This document shows positions 11,164 through 23,640 of a DNA stretch of 64,000 nt, one piece after another. The stretch comes from Prostheceraeus crozeri (lineage: Eukaryota > Platyhelminthes > Polycladida > Euryleptidae). The notes under the pieces are model-generated. The model searched no databases, had not been told where the DNA came from, and saw only the letters and a program-made list of their open reading frames with translations. How positions within the stretch are numbered: position 1 is the stretch's first letter; each line of letters opens with the position of its first letter. The stretch spans positions 248,001-312,000 of the forward strand of contig CAJQUW010002218.1 of the NCBI GenBank assembly GCA_907163375.1. Direction: 5' to 3'. Both the position numbers and the translations under genes were made by a program.

Positions 11164-11800
11164 TTGTCAAAAACTCAAGCCCTACAGGAGTATACCATCC
11201 TCTTTGAAACTTACCCTGTGATACAGGGAACAAGGGTCATGAAAATGATCGACGATTCTCCTAGAAAGTACATTCCTGAAGTAGGGTCCTGCTCTGAGGT
11301 TGAGCGTCTGATTTTGAGACGGAAAGCTGTGCACAGCTATCACGAGACGCTATCGAATTTAAATGAATGATGGCACTTTTCATTTTTTAATTGTTGGAAA
11401 ATAATTTTTGAGGATGCGCCGAAGGCCTCGCAGGTACGGAGAAGACGCCATTGGTCCTGAGCTTGTTGTCCTAAAGTGCCCTCTCGAGCTGGTGGTTACC
11501 CAGTGGAGATGCCTTAAAAAATTCCTTGATGTGACGTGTCAGACGGTGTTGTCCATAGGTAGCGGCATTGATATTGATTTCAGCTCAGCTCATCAGGATT
11601 TAGATCTTTGCTTTTTAATTAACATTCAATGTGACTGATTGGGCCTACACTGCATATTCGATTGACGAAAGGTTGGTTGACAGTGCTTGGGTTCACAAAA
11701 TACTTCAAACCAGGCTAGCCGTCCTCATGACAATCCTCGTTGAGAGACTTAAGAAGACTGTGTCACTCAATGCGACATTGCTTCATTGGGAAAAGTGAGC
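11164..11800 (+). other. Cluster of short open frames, possibly a decayed gene
   Basis: Three frames of roughly 50-76 codons follow each other on the plus strand (11164-11370, 11408-11638, about 11635-11793), in different phases. None resembles a family I know. The last reads as an amphipathic helical stretch (QTRLAVLMTILVERLKK). They may be a broken coding region or chance. Confidence 0.2.
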
Positions 11801-13470
11801 ATTCAATCTTGGGTCGATTTCGGATAGGCCAAGAAGTGAGACGGTTAGTATCTCGTGATGAGAATTGAGCGCGGATGCTGCGATTTCTCTTGATTGAATT
11901 CCTCAGAAATCTATCAGGAAAAAACAACAAAGCTGGGGCTTCCACGATCAGCGTTGCGGTTGGATGATCACATGCGCAAGATCTATTAAAACAATGCCAT
12001 CCACTTTTAGCGAGTGGATTTTTAGAAATTGATTATGACCATCGACTTGTTGCTTAATTAGTTGTCAGACATTTCCGGACACCTTTCCTAATAATATGAT
12101 TACCTCCCCAAGGTGTTATTAAGAGTCGAATGTGTGATCTGTAACGAAATTGTCGTAGCAAGAATAGTGAAATAAAGACAATGTGATGTGGGTTGGAATG
12201 ACTTCACTGACCTTAATCGGCACTTATTTTTCCACTCCGTCTGTTGATGCTATCCAATACCGCAGTTGAGAGACAGAGGATTATTGAGCGAAGTGTGGTT
12301 CTAGTAAGAAGGCTTTTTACTTCACCTTCCTTTTTCTGTTCGTGAAGTCATTAACAAATGTATTACTGTCTATTGGATCGGTCGTAGCTGTGCAGTGTTG
12401 CCGGCACTTTTGGCATGGTCACCCTGAAGTCTAGACTTCACAACCCTGGACAATTATCTGATCATCGATGTTCCAACAATGAATATCTTCGAAGATCAGT
12501 GAAAGATCATTTGATACATATGTCAGGGGTTCGGTGACTTCTCGGACACTCTGTATATACTTAAGACTATCTTCTTCAAGATTCAAAGAATATTTGAGCT
12601 CAAAACTGTAGTTGGAACCGTAATCGGGATATTGGTCGCAGTCAGACATCTTTACCGGTTGACCGATTTTGACCTTATACCTAAATTCTGTTTCTGCTTG
12701 TCAAAAAAGCATTTAGGCCTGCTGCATTTTCCGCGAAACACACTGAATGTGTGCATTTCATTTGACAAACCTTTTACATGCAACGTGTAAACTACATAAT
12801 TGAGCATACACGCATGTGTGCTCAACTGCGCATGCATGTTACTTATGTAGCTAATGTGGACATTTTATTGTCCATTAACACAAAATTTATATTGTGGTGT
12901 TGGTGAATATTCCATGTCAGTAAGTTTGAAATTAGGGCATCACTTCTTAATGTATCAGTTGATCTCTTCACTGGGGCTCACTGTCTGAATATGGAATTCA
13001 CGCACTATTTTGTCATCAGAAAGCCGTCTAAAAATGGTATGTGCTTGAAATTTTAAAAACCGGCGTTGGCTACCGGTACAGGTCACATTCTCAAGCCCCC
13101 GGTGTTACTCTTCTTACTTTTCCCTGCTCTTATTTTCCGGGTGGAAAGCTCAGAATTTTCGGTAGAATAACAGTCGCAATTTTTGGAAAGTGACTCCTAG
13201 TATCCGTGTTATTCAGCTTCAAGATTCAAACTGCAGATAAAATACTGAGATGTCGATGCTTGTGGTTTCTAGGTGACTTTATTAAGTCCGCACTCACATC
13301 TCTACTAAGATTTAAACTGATTTAAAATTCCAATTGTGTCTTCTTGAAGGATTTATTTGGATCTATTTTTTTCGAGGAAATTAATTAATAGCGGGTTCTG
13401 GTTTATTTTTTCCGCCAGAAATTTAGATGCGGGAAAAAGAATAAGACCGGTCTCCCCTACATAGGGAATA
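11800..13470. other. Non-coding stretch with one unrecognised short ORF
   Basis: A 72-codon minus-strand frame at 12431-12649 (acidic, starting MSDCDQYPDY) has no recognised relative. No repeat boundary or RNA gene is visible in the stretch. Confidence 0.3.
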
Positions 13471-13475
13471 GACGG

Positions 13476-13987
13476 GGATGGTCATTTTGTTCGATACGTT
13501 TATTTGTTCGACACACATTTAGTTATATTCATATGCTTTGTATTTCTTTGCATTAGCTTCAGTACATATCCATTGGGTTTTATCGTTCCTCTTTCTGTCG
13601 ATAATGTAGGGATATTCATTACAAACGAGCAGTGGTTCATCTTTTGCTGTTTCTTCCTGAAACTCCCTCCAACTAATGAATATCGCAAATTGTGTTACCT
13701 AAAAACATCCCATTCTAATTTTGATTTGAGCATCTTGGAGATCTTTCTATGCGCATAGATAGATCTCAAGGTTTGGGATCTCCATGATTTATACCATAAT
13801 GATACATGTCGTAGAAAAATAATACATATACGCTGATATCTGATGATAATTTTTTTCGAACGAAAGAACGCATTAGCGGAGTGGACCATAGAATTCTGCG
13901 TTTAAGTTGTCGATGAAATCATAGATGAAATGACCGTTTTTTAAAGATATCTTGTCGAACAAATGAACGTGTCGAACAAAAAGACCC
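13476..13987. mobile_element. MITE with ~35 bp inverted ends
   Basis: The left end reads GGTCATTTTGTTCGATACG then TTTATTTGTTCGACA. The right end in reverse complement reads GGGTCTTTTTGTTCGACACG then TTCATTTGTTCGACA. The ends match over about 35 bases with a few changes and enclose about 510 bp without a coding frame. No convincing target duplication was seen; the repeated TTGTTCGACA within each end is a likely subterminal motif. Confidence 0.6.
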
Positions 13988-14849
13988 GAATAGACATCGC
14001 CACCAAGCCTTGTCGGAACAATATAGTCTCATGCATATTTTACCTCCGTTTGATTACCTGGTTTCCCAGCGTTCGGCTTACTGTGAATAGATGATGATCA
14101 AGGTAAATCACGAATAAGAATGAGGTCCATTAATTGGCTCATTCATTTTGAAGGATTCAAATTCAATTTTAGTCTCAAATCTCAGCTGAAGTGCAACTTC
14201 AATAAACTTCTGAAGTTTATCAAAATAGATTAGTTTGGATTGTCTGAATGAGTCGTATTGAAGTTGACAGAGTTGATTGGAAGATGAATGATTGAAGCAT
14301 TTATTTGATTGTATTGTCTGTTTAACTTTGACTGACATTGGTTAGCTATATCCATGAATATCTGCACTATCAGTAGAATTTACGAATGATAGTTTCTCAC
14401 GAATGTATTTACCAATAAATAAAACCGAACATTTAATGAACTCATTTCGGACCCTGAAAAGCCTTCAAAGAAAATTCCGATTGATAGAGATTCTAGGACT
14501 TCGAATATCATATATTATACATTACATTATATTGCATTGTAGCGCTATTACACACCCACACATTAAAAGATCTTGCCCTTTTGTGTTGTGATAACCTCAA
14601 CTTCTTTTCTCCAATGCGTTAATCGCCCTCCCATTTTGTAATGTTCACCGACTCTGTGCTTTGCTGTATACAGTGAGCAAAATAAAGTTAGTATCATTAT
14701 ATATATCATTATACACATTTTAAAATCATACATCAAATAATTAGTGTATGACAACCATCGCGTTAAGTAAGTTCATTTTAATATATTGAATCAATCTGAT
14801 ATCAAAAAAATCACAATATGTGATGTCTGGTTTGTCTGCAGTCTGCATG

Positions 14850-15543
14850 GGTAGATGCACAATCTGTGTCATAGGATCCGTTGAACACTGGTTTTAGGAA
14901 CACCTGTTCTCCGAGAAACCGAACGACAATCAGCAGCTCCAAATTTTGGATTTGAATGTTGCGTGTCCAGTTCATCCCTTAGACATTCTTCCCTTTCATC
15001 CTCGACACTGGGGCTACCCGATCGAGACTTATCTGCCACTGATACAGTCTCTCTGAACCGCTGAATCAAGCGTGAGATGGCAGAAACGCTAAAAGGGTCG
15101 CGATGATAAGTGCGCAATGCCGCTGAAGAGGACTTGACTTTAGTGAAGAAAACCTCAACAAGTTCAATGCCTTGTGTAAAGATTCATTGAATGTGCAAGG
15201 TCCCTATATGACTCGTCGTGTGAATAAAATTCACATCCAGACGATAATTGACCGATCGAAGTACTATGTGCACACAACGATAGCTTGTTGTATGATCAGT
15301 GAATTTCACCAACTTCACAATGCATTGATATCGAGTCAATTGTAAACTTTAGAATCATGAAATTATAGTGTTTCCTTCTATGGGATGTAAACGTCAAAAC
15401 AGAACATGATGAAGAAATCAAACAGTGGTACATCAACTTCCCCGATCTGAGATGCATTTCAAAAAAATTCTCATGTGAATATGATTGAATTGAAGCAAAT
15501 GGAGCCCTTTAAAGTTTTTGCGCCACTTTTGGGACACCCGGTA
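14850..15543 (-). mobile_element. Truncated Tc1/mariner-superfamily element
   Basis: Reading on the minus strand, the element starts at a terminal repeat (TACCGGGTGTCCCAAAAG, ending at 15543 next to a TA). It then encodes about 105 residues of the transposase N-terminus: a first helix-turn-helix ending SSSAALRTYHRDPF, then ISRLIQRFRETVSVADK and SGSPS, and a second HTH ending SRRTGVPKTSVQRIL. This is the paired HTH arrangement of mariner-type transposases. The frame stops shortly after position 14869 and the DDE/DDD catalytic domain and other end are absent, so the copy is dead. Confidence 0.75.
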
Positions 15544-15549
15544 TATAAT

Positions 15550-16570
15550 TCATTCTCTACAATTTTTGAATCTGAGTGAGTTATGTTAGGTCCTAGAGAG
15601 ATGTCCTCCAAGTTTGGGCTATTCCGAGCCGCACTATGCCGTAGGTATGCGGTATACGTATGCGGTTGTCGAAGAGTTTTTGTGCACAAATTGTTCAAGT
15701 CTGAGGACATCTTTCTTTTCTATGTCAAGGCGAACTGGCACTCTGCAGTCTTTACGATTATTATCCTGCATATCACACAATAACAATATTAGTGTAAACT
15801 GTAGAATGCTCGTCTCTGTTGTTGATGACAGGTTGACATTTCTTGAAGTAGGCTATATAGATTCTCCACTTCTTAAATCGATCTCATTGAGATCGAAGTC
15901 TATTATTGGTATACTTCAAAAGGAAAAGAGTCTGATACTGGGTTGGCTTTTTGCTGGCTAAAACTGGCTGTTGCCACTAAGTGGTAAAACCCGGAAAAAC
16001 TCTGAAACCGGCCAACCGTGGTCTGATAGATCACATATTTGTTGACGTGGTTCTTGAGCTCAGAATTTGAATGTTTAATTGTCTGATTGTATGCTGCCGA
16101 CATGCAAATCGATTCATAAAGGATTTAAAAATGGATGAGCGTAAATTACATTTAGAAAAGCAAACCTCCACGCTTAGAAAGCTCATGCTCTGAAATTGCC
16201 CCTGTGAAAAATTCATAACAATGCTAGGGATACAGCGGCTAGTAGACTGGTGAAATGTTTCTTTTATTTGCAGAACTGTTTTCTGACCGCTTCACGAGTA
16301 ATTGTACAAAGCATGAAAACAGTTTCAATCATAGAATTCTCATTAAAGCTGTTTGATTTCAACAAACTTCATGTCCTAGAAATGGTTGCTGTCCAAACTT
16401 TCTTTTGATATTCTGTTCAAGATTACTTCTGGGCTGTTGTCAGTTGACACAAAGGAATGAAAACTTTAGGTTTTGTTTAACGCAGATTTTGTATAAACCA
16501 CGAAGCATTCAAATAAGTGAATTGTCCTCATAGAATTGTCTATTAATGCGCTTTTGAATGACATAGATTT
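15550..16570. other. Non-coding stretch, nothing identified
   Basis: Short overlapping frames on both strands look like chance. A weak inverted pair GGTTGGC/GCCAACC lies at about 15942-16017. Confidence 0.35.
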
Positions 16571-16577
16571 TAAATAT

Positions 16578-17139
16578 CATAGAGATATATTGTTTATCTG
16601 AAGTTGACTAACATTGAAATTGACTAAAGGTCGCGGCACATCCGGGGGAACTAAGTTGGAGCATGAACCACCAATGAAAAGCTTAGAAATGCACGTGTGA
16701 CTGATTCAAACTAAAAAATGATAGTGTTAATTTTCATGCTATAATCTGTTATTGCAATCTGGCATATATTTAATTCTTTCTCTACATTATTTAGTTCTAT
16801 CATACTATTAGTTTTTCCTTCTCCACTAGTTACTGTTTACATGTCCATCTTCTATAATTTCATTGTTTTCTTTATTTTGCTATTTCATGATGTTGCGCAT
16901 GACATGTAGTCATTTGTGTTCATTCACACCTATAAATACTGAGCTTTTACTTACAATAAAGATCCATGATTCATTTGACAAATTGCTTTCTTACTCCGTG
17001 GTATTATGGCTATATCAACAGATAGTCGTTGACAATAGTGTATTTTAAATGAAAACGCGTGCGATTTTTGTGCCACTATTGTGTATTGAATGAAGCTTTG
17101 CTTCCATTCTAGAGGCTTTGCTGTCATTAATTTTGTTAG
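16578..17139. repeat. Dispersed repeat, longer copy of the element at 39448-39705
   Basis: Starts CATAGAGATATATTG and shares with 39448-39705 a left block (TTTATCTGAAGTTGACTA through GGTCGCGGCACATCCGGGGG and AACCACCAATGAAAAGCTTAG) and a right block (GCGTGCGATTTTTGTGCCAC to ATTCTAGAGG). About 300 bp of middle sequence is present here but not in the other copy. The right end is eroded and no target duplication is clear. Confidence 0.75.
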
Positions 17140-18754
17140 ATATCGACTGATCTCAGGCGTAAAAATATGCCCTAATTGCCTCCATTTTCATGCATCGCCC
17201 GTCAAAGCTTTGACATTGAGATTCTCAGTGTGCATGGTCACGAAACAGTAGCGGACAAAGGCGACCCACTCGAATTCCCAAATCCACCCTGTCATACTTG
17301 TTTCGAGCTGGTTCGATATCAGTTGCTGGTGTTCGTAATCTCGGGATATTACTTATCCCGGGGTCAATTCTGTTGCAAATTACTTGAAGTTACTGATTGT
17401 TTGAATGTTTTCCTTATGTTTTGGCACATGGACTAAGGAAGTTTTGGAAATTAGTTGGAATTACAGAACTGTTTTCTATTCTGCCTGATAAATTTCCCTA
17501 CGTTATGTCTACTTATTATTTTCCTGTCCGGCAGAATTTCAATTGCAAGGGAAGTGAACAATGAATAAAGTCTGTAAATTTCTTGCAATATGTGCAGTGT
17601 TATGGTCTTTGTGATATCAGACTTTATGAAGCCCCATGTTCGTCAGCACTTCACTGCAGCCAATAAGTTTGGATCGCCTATATCAATGTCTCCTCCAGTT
17701 CAACTATATTTCAAATTTTTCAAGTAGTAGATAGTGGATGAACTTACCAATAGAAATATATCACAAATTCTGACTGCTTTAAAAGCACTGATGCCAAATC
17801 TTATAGACATATAGGAAGAACATGTAATAATGCTTTAGTATAGAATTCTGTCTATACCTCTTGGAAGAGTGAGCAAATTTTTTCAGCTATTGGAGGGAAT
17901 GCAATTCGAAATTCTCCTATAACCAAAATGTAAAAGAAATAGTATTAAATGCGTTGTGAATGTTAAGAATGCCAAATTCGTAACACAAGTTTTAAGTGAG
18001 GTTGTGTGAGTGGTCAAAAAGTGACTAAACAAGCACCTGACCTGCTTTTACTCTGTTTCAGTATTCAGTATCCAAATTTCACATAGTCAGCATTATTGAT
18101 GAACATTATCACTTCTATTTGGAAATATTCGAACAAAATTTTCTCATTGGTTTTACCACAGACTGATTATTATTGCATTATATTAATATAAAAAGTTCCA
18201 AACTAATCAGATTTTTACAACATCTTAACACTGCTGTAGTTTATCAAGTAAAAAGTCGATGTTTTTTGCATTTGAATTTTGAATTCTATATCATTCAATT
18301 AGAACATTATTTGAAGCTATATTATCGATGACATTGAAAGTGGTTAAAAATATCATAATTGTGCTGATATACCATTATAACGAATATTAGATGATTACAA
18401 GAAACATCACAATTCAAGTTATTACATTTTGATGGGTGATGGAGGTTTATATAATTCATTTATAAGCAACAATCGGTAGGCCTATTGCTAAAGCAAGGTT
18501 GATTGTCCCTTAATATGTCGCTTTAATATTTTCCTATTGCAAATGGGCAAATACGGCGTACATGCACTGGACATATTTTTTAAAGACAATTAATCAAACA
18601 TTTTGTGCAGCGCTTGTGAAATAGACTGCAATGTTGATTGCAGCCAGAAACTCTTGTGTTCATACGCAGTGCATGTTTCGTCTTCTTGATTTCGTCGTAT
18701 TGCTGCATAGGAAGAACTGCATAATTCTTTTACAAATATTTTTTGCTCTTTCAG
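17140..18754. other. Non-coding stretch upstream of the GPCR exon
   Basis: No coding match or repeat structure recognised. Its 3' end is the T-rich tract and TTTCAG acceptor at 18754. It may be intron sequence of the receptor gene. Confidence 0.4.
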
Positions 18755-19210
18755 ATTCTCCTTGTTGTCAGTCTCTCAATAATATTCCCATCTAGAGAAC
18801 AACTCTTCATGCCCAACATCTACCAAGAAGCTGTCATTTCATATTGTGAATTCAATCTTCCCTCGTTTTGGATACCTCTATCATACAATCTCGTACTCAT
18901 TTTCGCGTGCTCTTATTGTGCATTTATCTCACGCTCCTTACCAGATAACTTTCATGATTCCAAGTGCATCCTTGCATGTGCTACTTGTTGTCTTTTTATG
19001 TGGGCTGCTATTCTGCTTGCACTCTTTTCAATAAGGCGAGGTCTGATGATCGACTTTCTGATCGGTTTCTCGTTGTGTTTCAATAGCTTGATTATGTCAG
19101 TCTCACTATTTGCTCCAAAGATAGTTGGGATATTTCGGGGTAATATTGTGGAGGAGAAAAATCTACCTCCTACATTTTTATCATCCAAACAGCAGTTTCG
19201 TAAGCAATGA
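18755..19210 (+). CDS. Class C GPCR exon (metabotropic-glutamate-receptor-like, TM5-TM7)
   Basis: Class C receptors are plasma-membrane G-protein-coupled receptors for amino acids and related ligands. The exon follows a polypyrimidine tract and acceptor TTGCTCTTTCAG ending at 18754. Its translation has the second extracellular loop (YCEF), TM5 (LSYNLVLIFACSYCAFIS), the intracellular loop SLPDNFHDSKCI, which parallels the PENFNEAKFI of mGluRs, TM6 (CATCCLFMWAAILLALFS) and TM7 (IGFSLCFNSLIMSVSLFAPKI). It then runs into a short tail and stops at 19208-19210. A possible donor (GTAAGC) at 19200 would allow a further tail exon. Upstream exons for the ligand-binding domain, Cys-rich domain and TM1-4 are not recognisable in the window. 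It may be part of a real gene with long introns or an isolated remnant; the frame is open throughout. Confidence 0.75.
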   Translation: MLLVVSLSIIFPSREQLFMPNIYQEAVISYCEFNLPSFWIPLSYNLVLIFACSYCAFISRSLPDNFHDSKCILACATCCLFMWAAILLALFSIRRGLMIDFLIGFSLCFNSLIMSVSLFAPKIVGIFRGNIVEEKNLPPTFLSSKQQFRKQ

Positions 19211-20008
19211 CATTAATTCATGATCACAGGTGTTGTAATGATGCATGACTTGATTGTTCAAAAAGGAATCTTTGATTTTTCGTTTTTTCGTTCATTATGT
19301 AACTTCTTAAATAAAATCAGATTTTGTCTATCTTTCGAGCAGTTTTCCTGTTTCCATCCTGCAAATTACAGTGTCGCAGGAAAGTGTAGTTACAGACATA
19401 TGCAAGGTGTCATGAAATTTAAGAAACAAAATTTCCGCAGTTGTTGACCTACGACAATCAAATGGGTGGATTGGATAACTTTTATTGTCTCACCCAGGGC
19501 TTCGAAGCCGGAGTCGCCTGGAGCCGCAGTAACAGGTCGGACCCGGAGCCGACAGAAAATACCACGGCTGCGGCTTGAATTTTTGTATGTATTGAATTCA
19601 GTCAATTTGCGAGAAAAAGTGATATTTGACAGTGTAGCTGAAACGAATGCGTGTGTCATCGTTGTGTGTAGTCATTATAGACCTACCAAAACCTGCTGGT
19701 CTTCATCTCCTCTCAATACATGACCTACATCAAATCATTTATCAGCAATTTTCCTCGAGATTGTGTTTCAGCCGAAAAAGCAACTGTCGGACGAAAAGTT
19801 CTTGGCGAATGCATTCAAATTTGGAGTACTTATTATTCTTACTTCCCTTTAAAATGCATGGTAATTTATAAGTGCCTCATTTCCAATAAAATACTTCTGA
19901 AGAAGTGTTTTTGATATAATTAGTATTTTATGTGAATCTGGAAATATTCAATTGCTCCACTTGATTGATGAATATCAGAGGCTTGACAACAAAGAGGTTG
20001 AATCATCA

Positions 20009-20192
20009 CGTCCGACCGGCAGCACGAGTTTCTGCAGGGATAGATGCTGGAAGCTGGACTTTCGCAGAAAGCAATACACCCTATCCATGGATGCTACGAA
20101 CTTGTGCGTTTGACGAGTTCTGCGCGGTTCCTGTTCATTTCCGACAGGATAAAAAAATACATATGTCAATCCAAGCGGATGCAGATTGAAGC
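20009..20192 (+). repeat. SINE-like dispersed repeat, copy A
   Basis: About 185 bp related to 43899-44073 (+) and 47760-47942 (-). Shared blocks in order: CAGCACGAGTTTCTGCAGGG, GACTTTC-CAGA, CACCCTAT, CTACGAA-CTG-GCGT, GACAGGA, AAAAACACATG and GCAGATT near the 3' side. No RNA polymerase III promoter boxes were found in it, so SINE status is unproven. Confidence 0.7.
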
Positions 20193-20642
20193 TCTTGAAA
20201 CCCTCTTTCAGCTTTTTTAATTTATAATCCCTCACTCTGGAAGAATGGAATATTTGCACTCGTCTCTGATTCAACGCAGAGTGGTCGCGGCATGGATTTA
20301 ATCAAAGACTTTAATCACCCCAAATAACAGAAAATTTTCATGACTCCCTGTTTCCCTCTGTGACTCATATATCATAAAAAGTCTTGAATGGGAAGCACCA
20401 AGTAAGTCATTTAGTCATATTTCTTAGGATGGAATATCTTCAGGTCATTTTCCATACTGCATGTATTTACGCCTTCGATCGATGATGTATGCTAAAGTTT
20501 ATTTAAAGACAGTAAGTTTCATAAGTTTTTTTGTGAAGACGTGTATGGTGACAAGAAGATAACGATGTGATTAGCTTTTTGAACAGTATGAACTGTATCA
20601 CCTACACTGTAGACTGTGCAATACCAAAGCTACTTACGAAAG

Positions 20643-20828
20643 CGATGTACAAAGTGAGAATAACAAAATGTACGAAAGCGCTAATTTTCGTGCTCATATA
20701 CTACGAAAGCGATTGTCTTTCCTACTGTATTATCTTTATCATCCAATAGGAAAGCCAATCGCTTTCGTAGTGTATGAGCACGAACAATAGCATTTTCGTA
20801 CATTTTGTTATTATCGCTTTGTACATCG
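20643..20828. repeat. 186 bp long hairpin (82-base arms, 22-base loop)
   Basis: Arms 20643-20724 and 20747-20828 are reverse complements over their full length with only a few mismatches. The 10-mer ACGAAAGCGA and close variants recur four or five times within and beside the arms. It holds no open frame. It is either a foldback MITE or a source of a long hairpin RNA. Confidence 0.8.
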
Positions 20829-21255
20829 GTCTTGTAGTCAAAATCAGCCAGCTTTCGTACTCTGTAGTTTGCAGTGCAGAGATGGTTCTACACTTACCGT
20901 AGTGCTTCTCGTTTAATCACAGAAAAACGCAGAAAAATGTCATTTTATTGAAACCCTCAATCTGCTTTGTACTCATATGCCCTGATTCTTTGATCTTGTC
21001 TGACAGGATGAGGTGCCGGTTAGATCTCGACAAATTTTCAGTTTTGTAGTAGTCATAGGGTGCACATCATTTTATGAATGTCTCATCTTCGGTCTCGTGT
21101 TGGCGGCCGGCCGACGCGACTATATATCGAGGAGTGTTGGGTCGGAGCCGCCCGGTCGGAGCCGTGGTAGCTGGACCACAAGTTCGAAACCCTGGTCTCA
21201 CCACATATTTCTCAACTTGTCCTTTAGTCGATATTTTTCAACAAAACTTCCCGAA

Positions 21256-21710
21256 TGTGTGAAATTCAGAAGATGTGGATTATTTTTAGCTGCCTACTGA
21301 GCTTACCAGGGAAATTACCCTAATTGCTATCTAGCGACATCACAAGATCTGACGATTGCATGAACATGCATACGTATTAGCACGCTTCTTTTTAATTCGG
21401 AACTTTATTCTCGATAGTCTTATGTCATCAATGTTCAATAAGCGTGATGAAAGTGATTACAAGAATCTGATCAACTAATTGAATTTGAAAATCTTCCGTG
21501 TGCTTGTATTCTATTCAAATATTCCATTGAAAATAGCGAGCTGTAAAATTATAGTCTAACCAATAGCGAATAGTTGTACTACAACACTAGCATTGCGACT
21601 TTATTCAATTCTTCCTTTGATTTATTTTGTCATTCAAATCGCAATTACTTTAGATGCGAATCAGCGCTTATAAACAAATAAAATAACGCCGCGCAGCATC
21701 AGCATTCACC
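21256..21710 (+). repeat. Dispersed repeat A, copy 1
   Basis: About 455 bp closely matching 34643-35103, from GTGTGAAATTCAGAAGAT to CAGCATTCACC; most of it is nearly identical, with a more variable patch around 21285-21320. Non-coding. The second copy is followed by repeat B, whereas this one is not. Confidence 0.85.
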
Positions 21711-22039
21711 CAGTAATAGTAGTGGAACGGAATTGACTGATCATGACGGTATAATACAGAAGGAAATGATATCATTTTACAGATCCTCGGTGGTTGTGGT
21801 GAAGTGTTTATTCAGAATAATTGAGACCAGTGTTTTTGAGCGGATCGAAATTCCGCTTTCGCTCGTTCATCGCTCATTTGCTCATATTCGCCCTTTCGCT
21901 CGCTCATCGCTCATTTCCTCAAAATCATCCTTTCGCTCGCTCACCGCTCAAAATCATCGAAAAATGGCGCTCGCTCGCTCATTTCTCGATAATGCCCTCC
22001 TTAATTCTACAAACTTTTTTATATTCAAAGCTAATTCCA

Positions 22040-22105
22040 TTTTATTCTTTTTTATTCCTTTTATTTTTATTTTTATTTTTATTTTTTTATTCCTTTTATT
22101 CTAAT
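22040..22105. repeat. T-rich low-complexity tract
   Basis: Mostly TTTTTA and TTTTTATTCC units. Confidence 0.7.
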
Positions 22106-22664
22106 AAACACCTTTTAGGCGTTAAAGGGAAATTCATCATTTCATTTTAGGTGAAATTTGAACCACAATGAAATAATGTAGACCATCATACCAATGTATT
22201 AAGAAGGTAGCTAGCTATTGCAGAAAATTAGTTGAAACAATATATTTTGATGTACATAACCGCAGAATTCTTTTTATATGTATAGAAATGGGCAATAATC
22301 TAAACTTAATCTTATATGCTGATCACAAGAATTCTTAGCACAAAACTTGGAGAAAATTCGCAAGGTGTGTCAAGAAACCATGTAATGCGTTGACAATTGA
22401 AAATGAACTTATATGAAATCGTGACAAATTAATATATAATTCCTAAAGTAGCTAAAGATGGAATACATGACTTATGAGTGACTGAGTACTGAGTAATCAA
22501 CCCAGTAGTAATCAATTACTGAGTGTTGAAAATCTGCTATAAAAAGAATCGCTTGATAAACGAAATTGTTGAATTATGTGAAACAGAAAATGCTGCACAC
22601 AAGAAAACCTGACACATTGGCGCCAGCCGTCACTGAGATTTCGGACCACTAAGTTCAGTATCTG

Positions 22665-23640
22665 TCAAGATGGTCGGTCCACAGCAGCTCGTTGCGCCCA
22701 GGTCCTACTTTCTTCCACTTTTGCACTGAACTTCTTCATGGTGGTGTTTAGACTCAAAACACCCGCTTTAACAAGAAATTTCCTCACCGATGGAGCAACG
22801 AAATAGCGGCATCCCACTCTCAGAAGGCATGACCTCATATTTCCACCCTTGCTTCTGAATCCCTTTGTCCAATTCTTTGTATTCCGCAGTTTTCTCTTCA
22901 TGGGAATCCTTAACGCTCCCTTCCCAGGGAACAGTTAGTTCGCCCATAATCATTTTCTTCCCTATCGCGTCGATCAACACTAGATGAGGTCATTGGTCAG
23001 ATAGGGATAATTCATCTGGCAGCTGTCTATCCACTCAAGTGGATCACTTCCGATCACTTCCTCCTTCTGCGGTACATATCGCACGATGAGTCTTTCGTCT
23101 CTTCGTTTGACCACTCGGTACACAAAGTCAATTCCCGTTGTTACTTGCCTGTATAGGGGAGACTTTTGTAAAGTTGGCGGAACTGCCGAGCGGAATCATT
23201 ATTTAGTACATCGAGATCCTGTTCGAAACAACTTCTACTTTATCAATTTCAGCCCCTGATCAGATTCCACAAATTCGCAGTCGCTATAGAGAAATTCAAA
23301 TTTGAAGATAGTAGTGGTTCCTTTGAGTGGTTCCGCTAACTTTACAAACGTGGTGGGGGGTAGAGAGACTGCTTCCACAATCACTAACAGGACCAAGCCG
23401 CACCGGTGCGTGTAGCATGCTCTCTATAGTGCCACATGATAGCCAGAGAGGGCACGACGAGGATTGGCATGTCACACAGATAACACTGTGGGTCGGTCCG
23501 GATTCCTCAACGTGTCAGATTAGCAGGGGCATGGAACACATCATTATCTCCATTGATGCTTCCGTTTCACTGCCAGTAGCCCATGTTCCACCAATCGTTC
23601 CATGAGAGCTTGCAAACTTCAGCTCCCCAGTCGAGCCATC
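22665..23640 (-). pseudogene. Broken retroelement-derived coding fragment, family unnamed
   Basis: Minus-strand translation shows two blocks that I recall side by side near the C-terminus of uncharacterised RT-bearing proteins in many invertebrate genomes. One is a short Cys-containing block (DPQCYLCD, later YTHRCGLVLLVIVEA) at about 23640-23370. The other is LVLIDAIGKKMIMGELTVPW with a following lysine/glutamate helix and GCRYFVAPSVRKFL at about 23000-22665. The fragment is old and clearly broken, and is split by a MITE. No RT domain of its own is visible here, so the parent class is uncertain. Confidence 0.55.
23156..23360. mobile_element. 205 bp MITE, TA-flanked
   Basis: Inverted ends: left GGGGAGACTTTTGTAAAGTT and GGCGGAAC; right in reverse CCCCCCACCACGTTTGTAAAG and TTAGCGGAACC. 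TA lies outside both ends (23154-23155 and 23361-23362), as in Tc1/mariner-type elements. It splits the retroelement fragment around it. Confidence 0.65.

Noticed and set aside
12431-12649. Acidic 72-codon minus-strand frame
   Set aside because: No family resemblance, no splice context and a length expected by chance in this composition.
19490-19555. CAGGGCTTCGAAGCCGGAGTC as a possible hAT terminus
   Set aside because: No matching second end or 8 bp duplication within range; composition alone (GGAGCCG repeats) could explain it.
21170-21225. tRNA-like segment with AGTTCGAAACCCTGG and CCA
   Set aside because: Only the T-arm-like part fits; there is no A box or cloverleaf, so no tRNA gene is called.
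21821-22150. Serine/arginine/leucine-rich open frames of 109-123 codons
   Set aside because: They are translations of the CGCTCGCTCA subterminal repeats and the T-rich tract of the hAT element.
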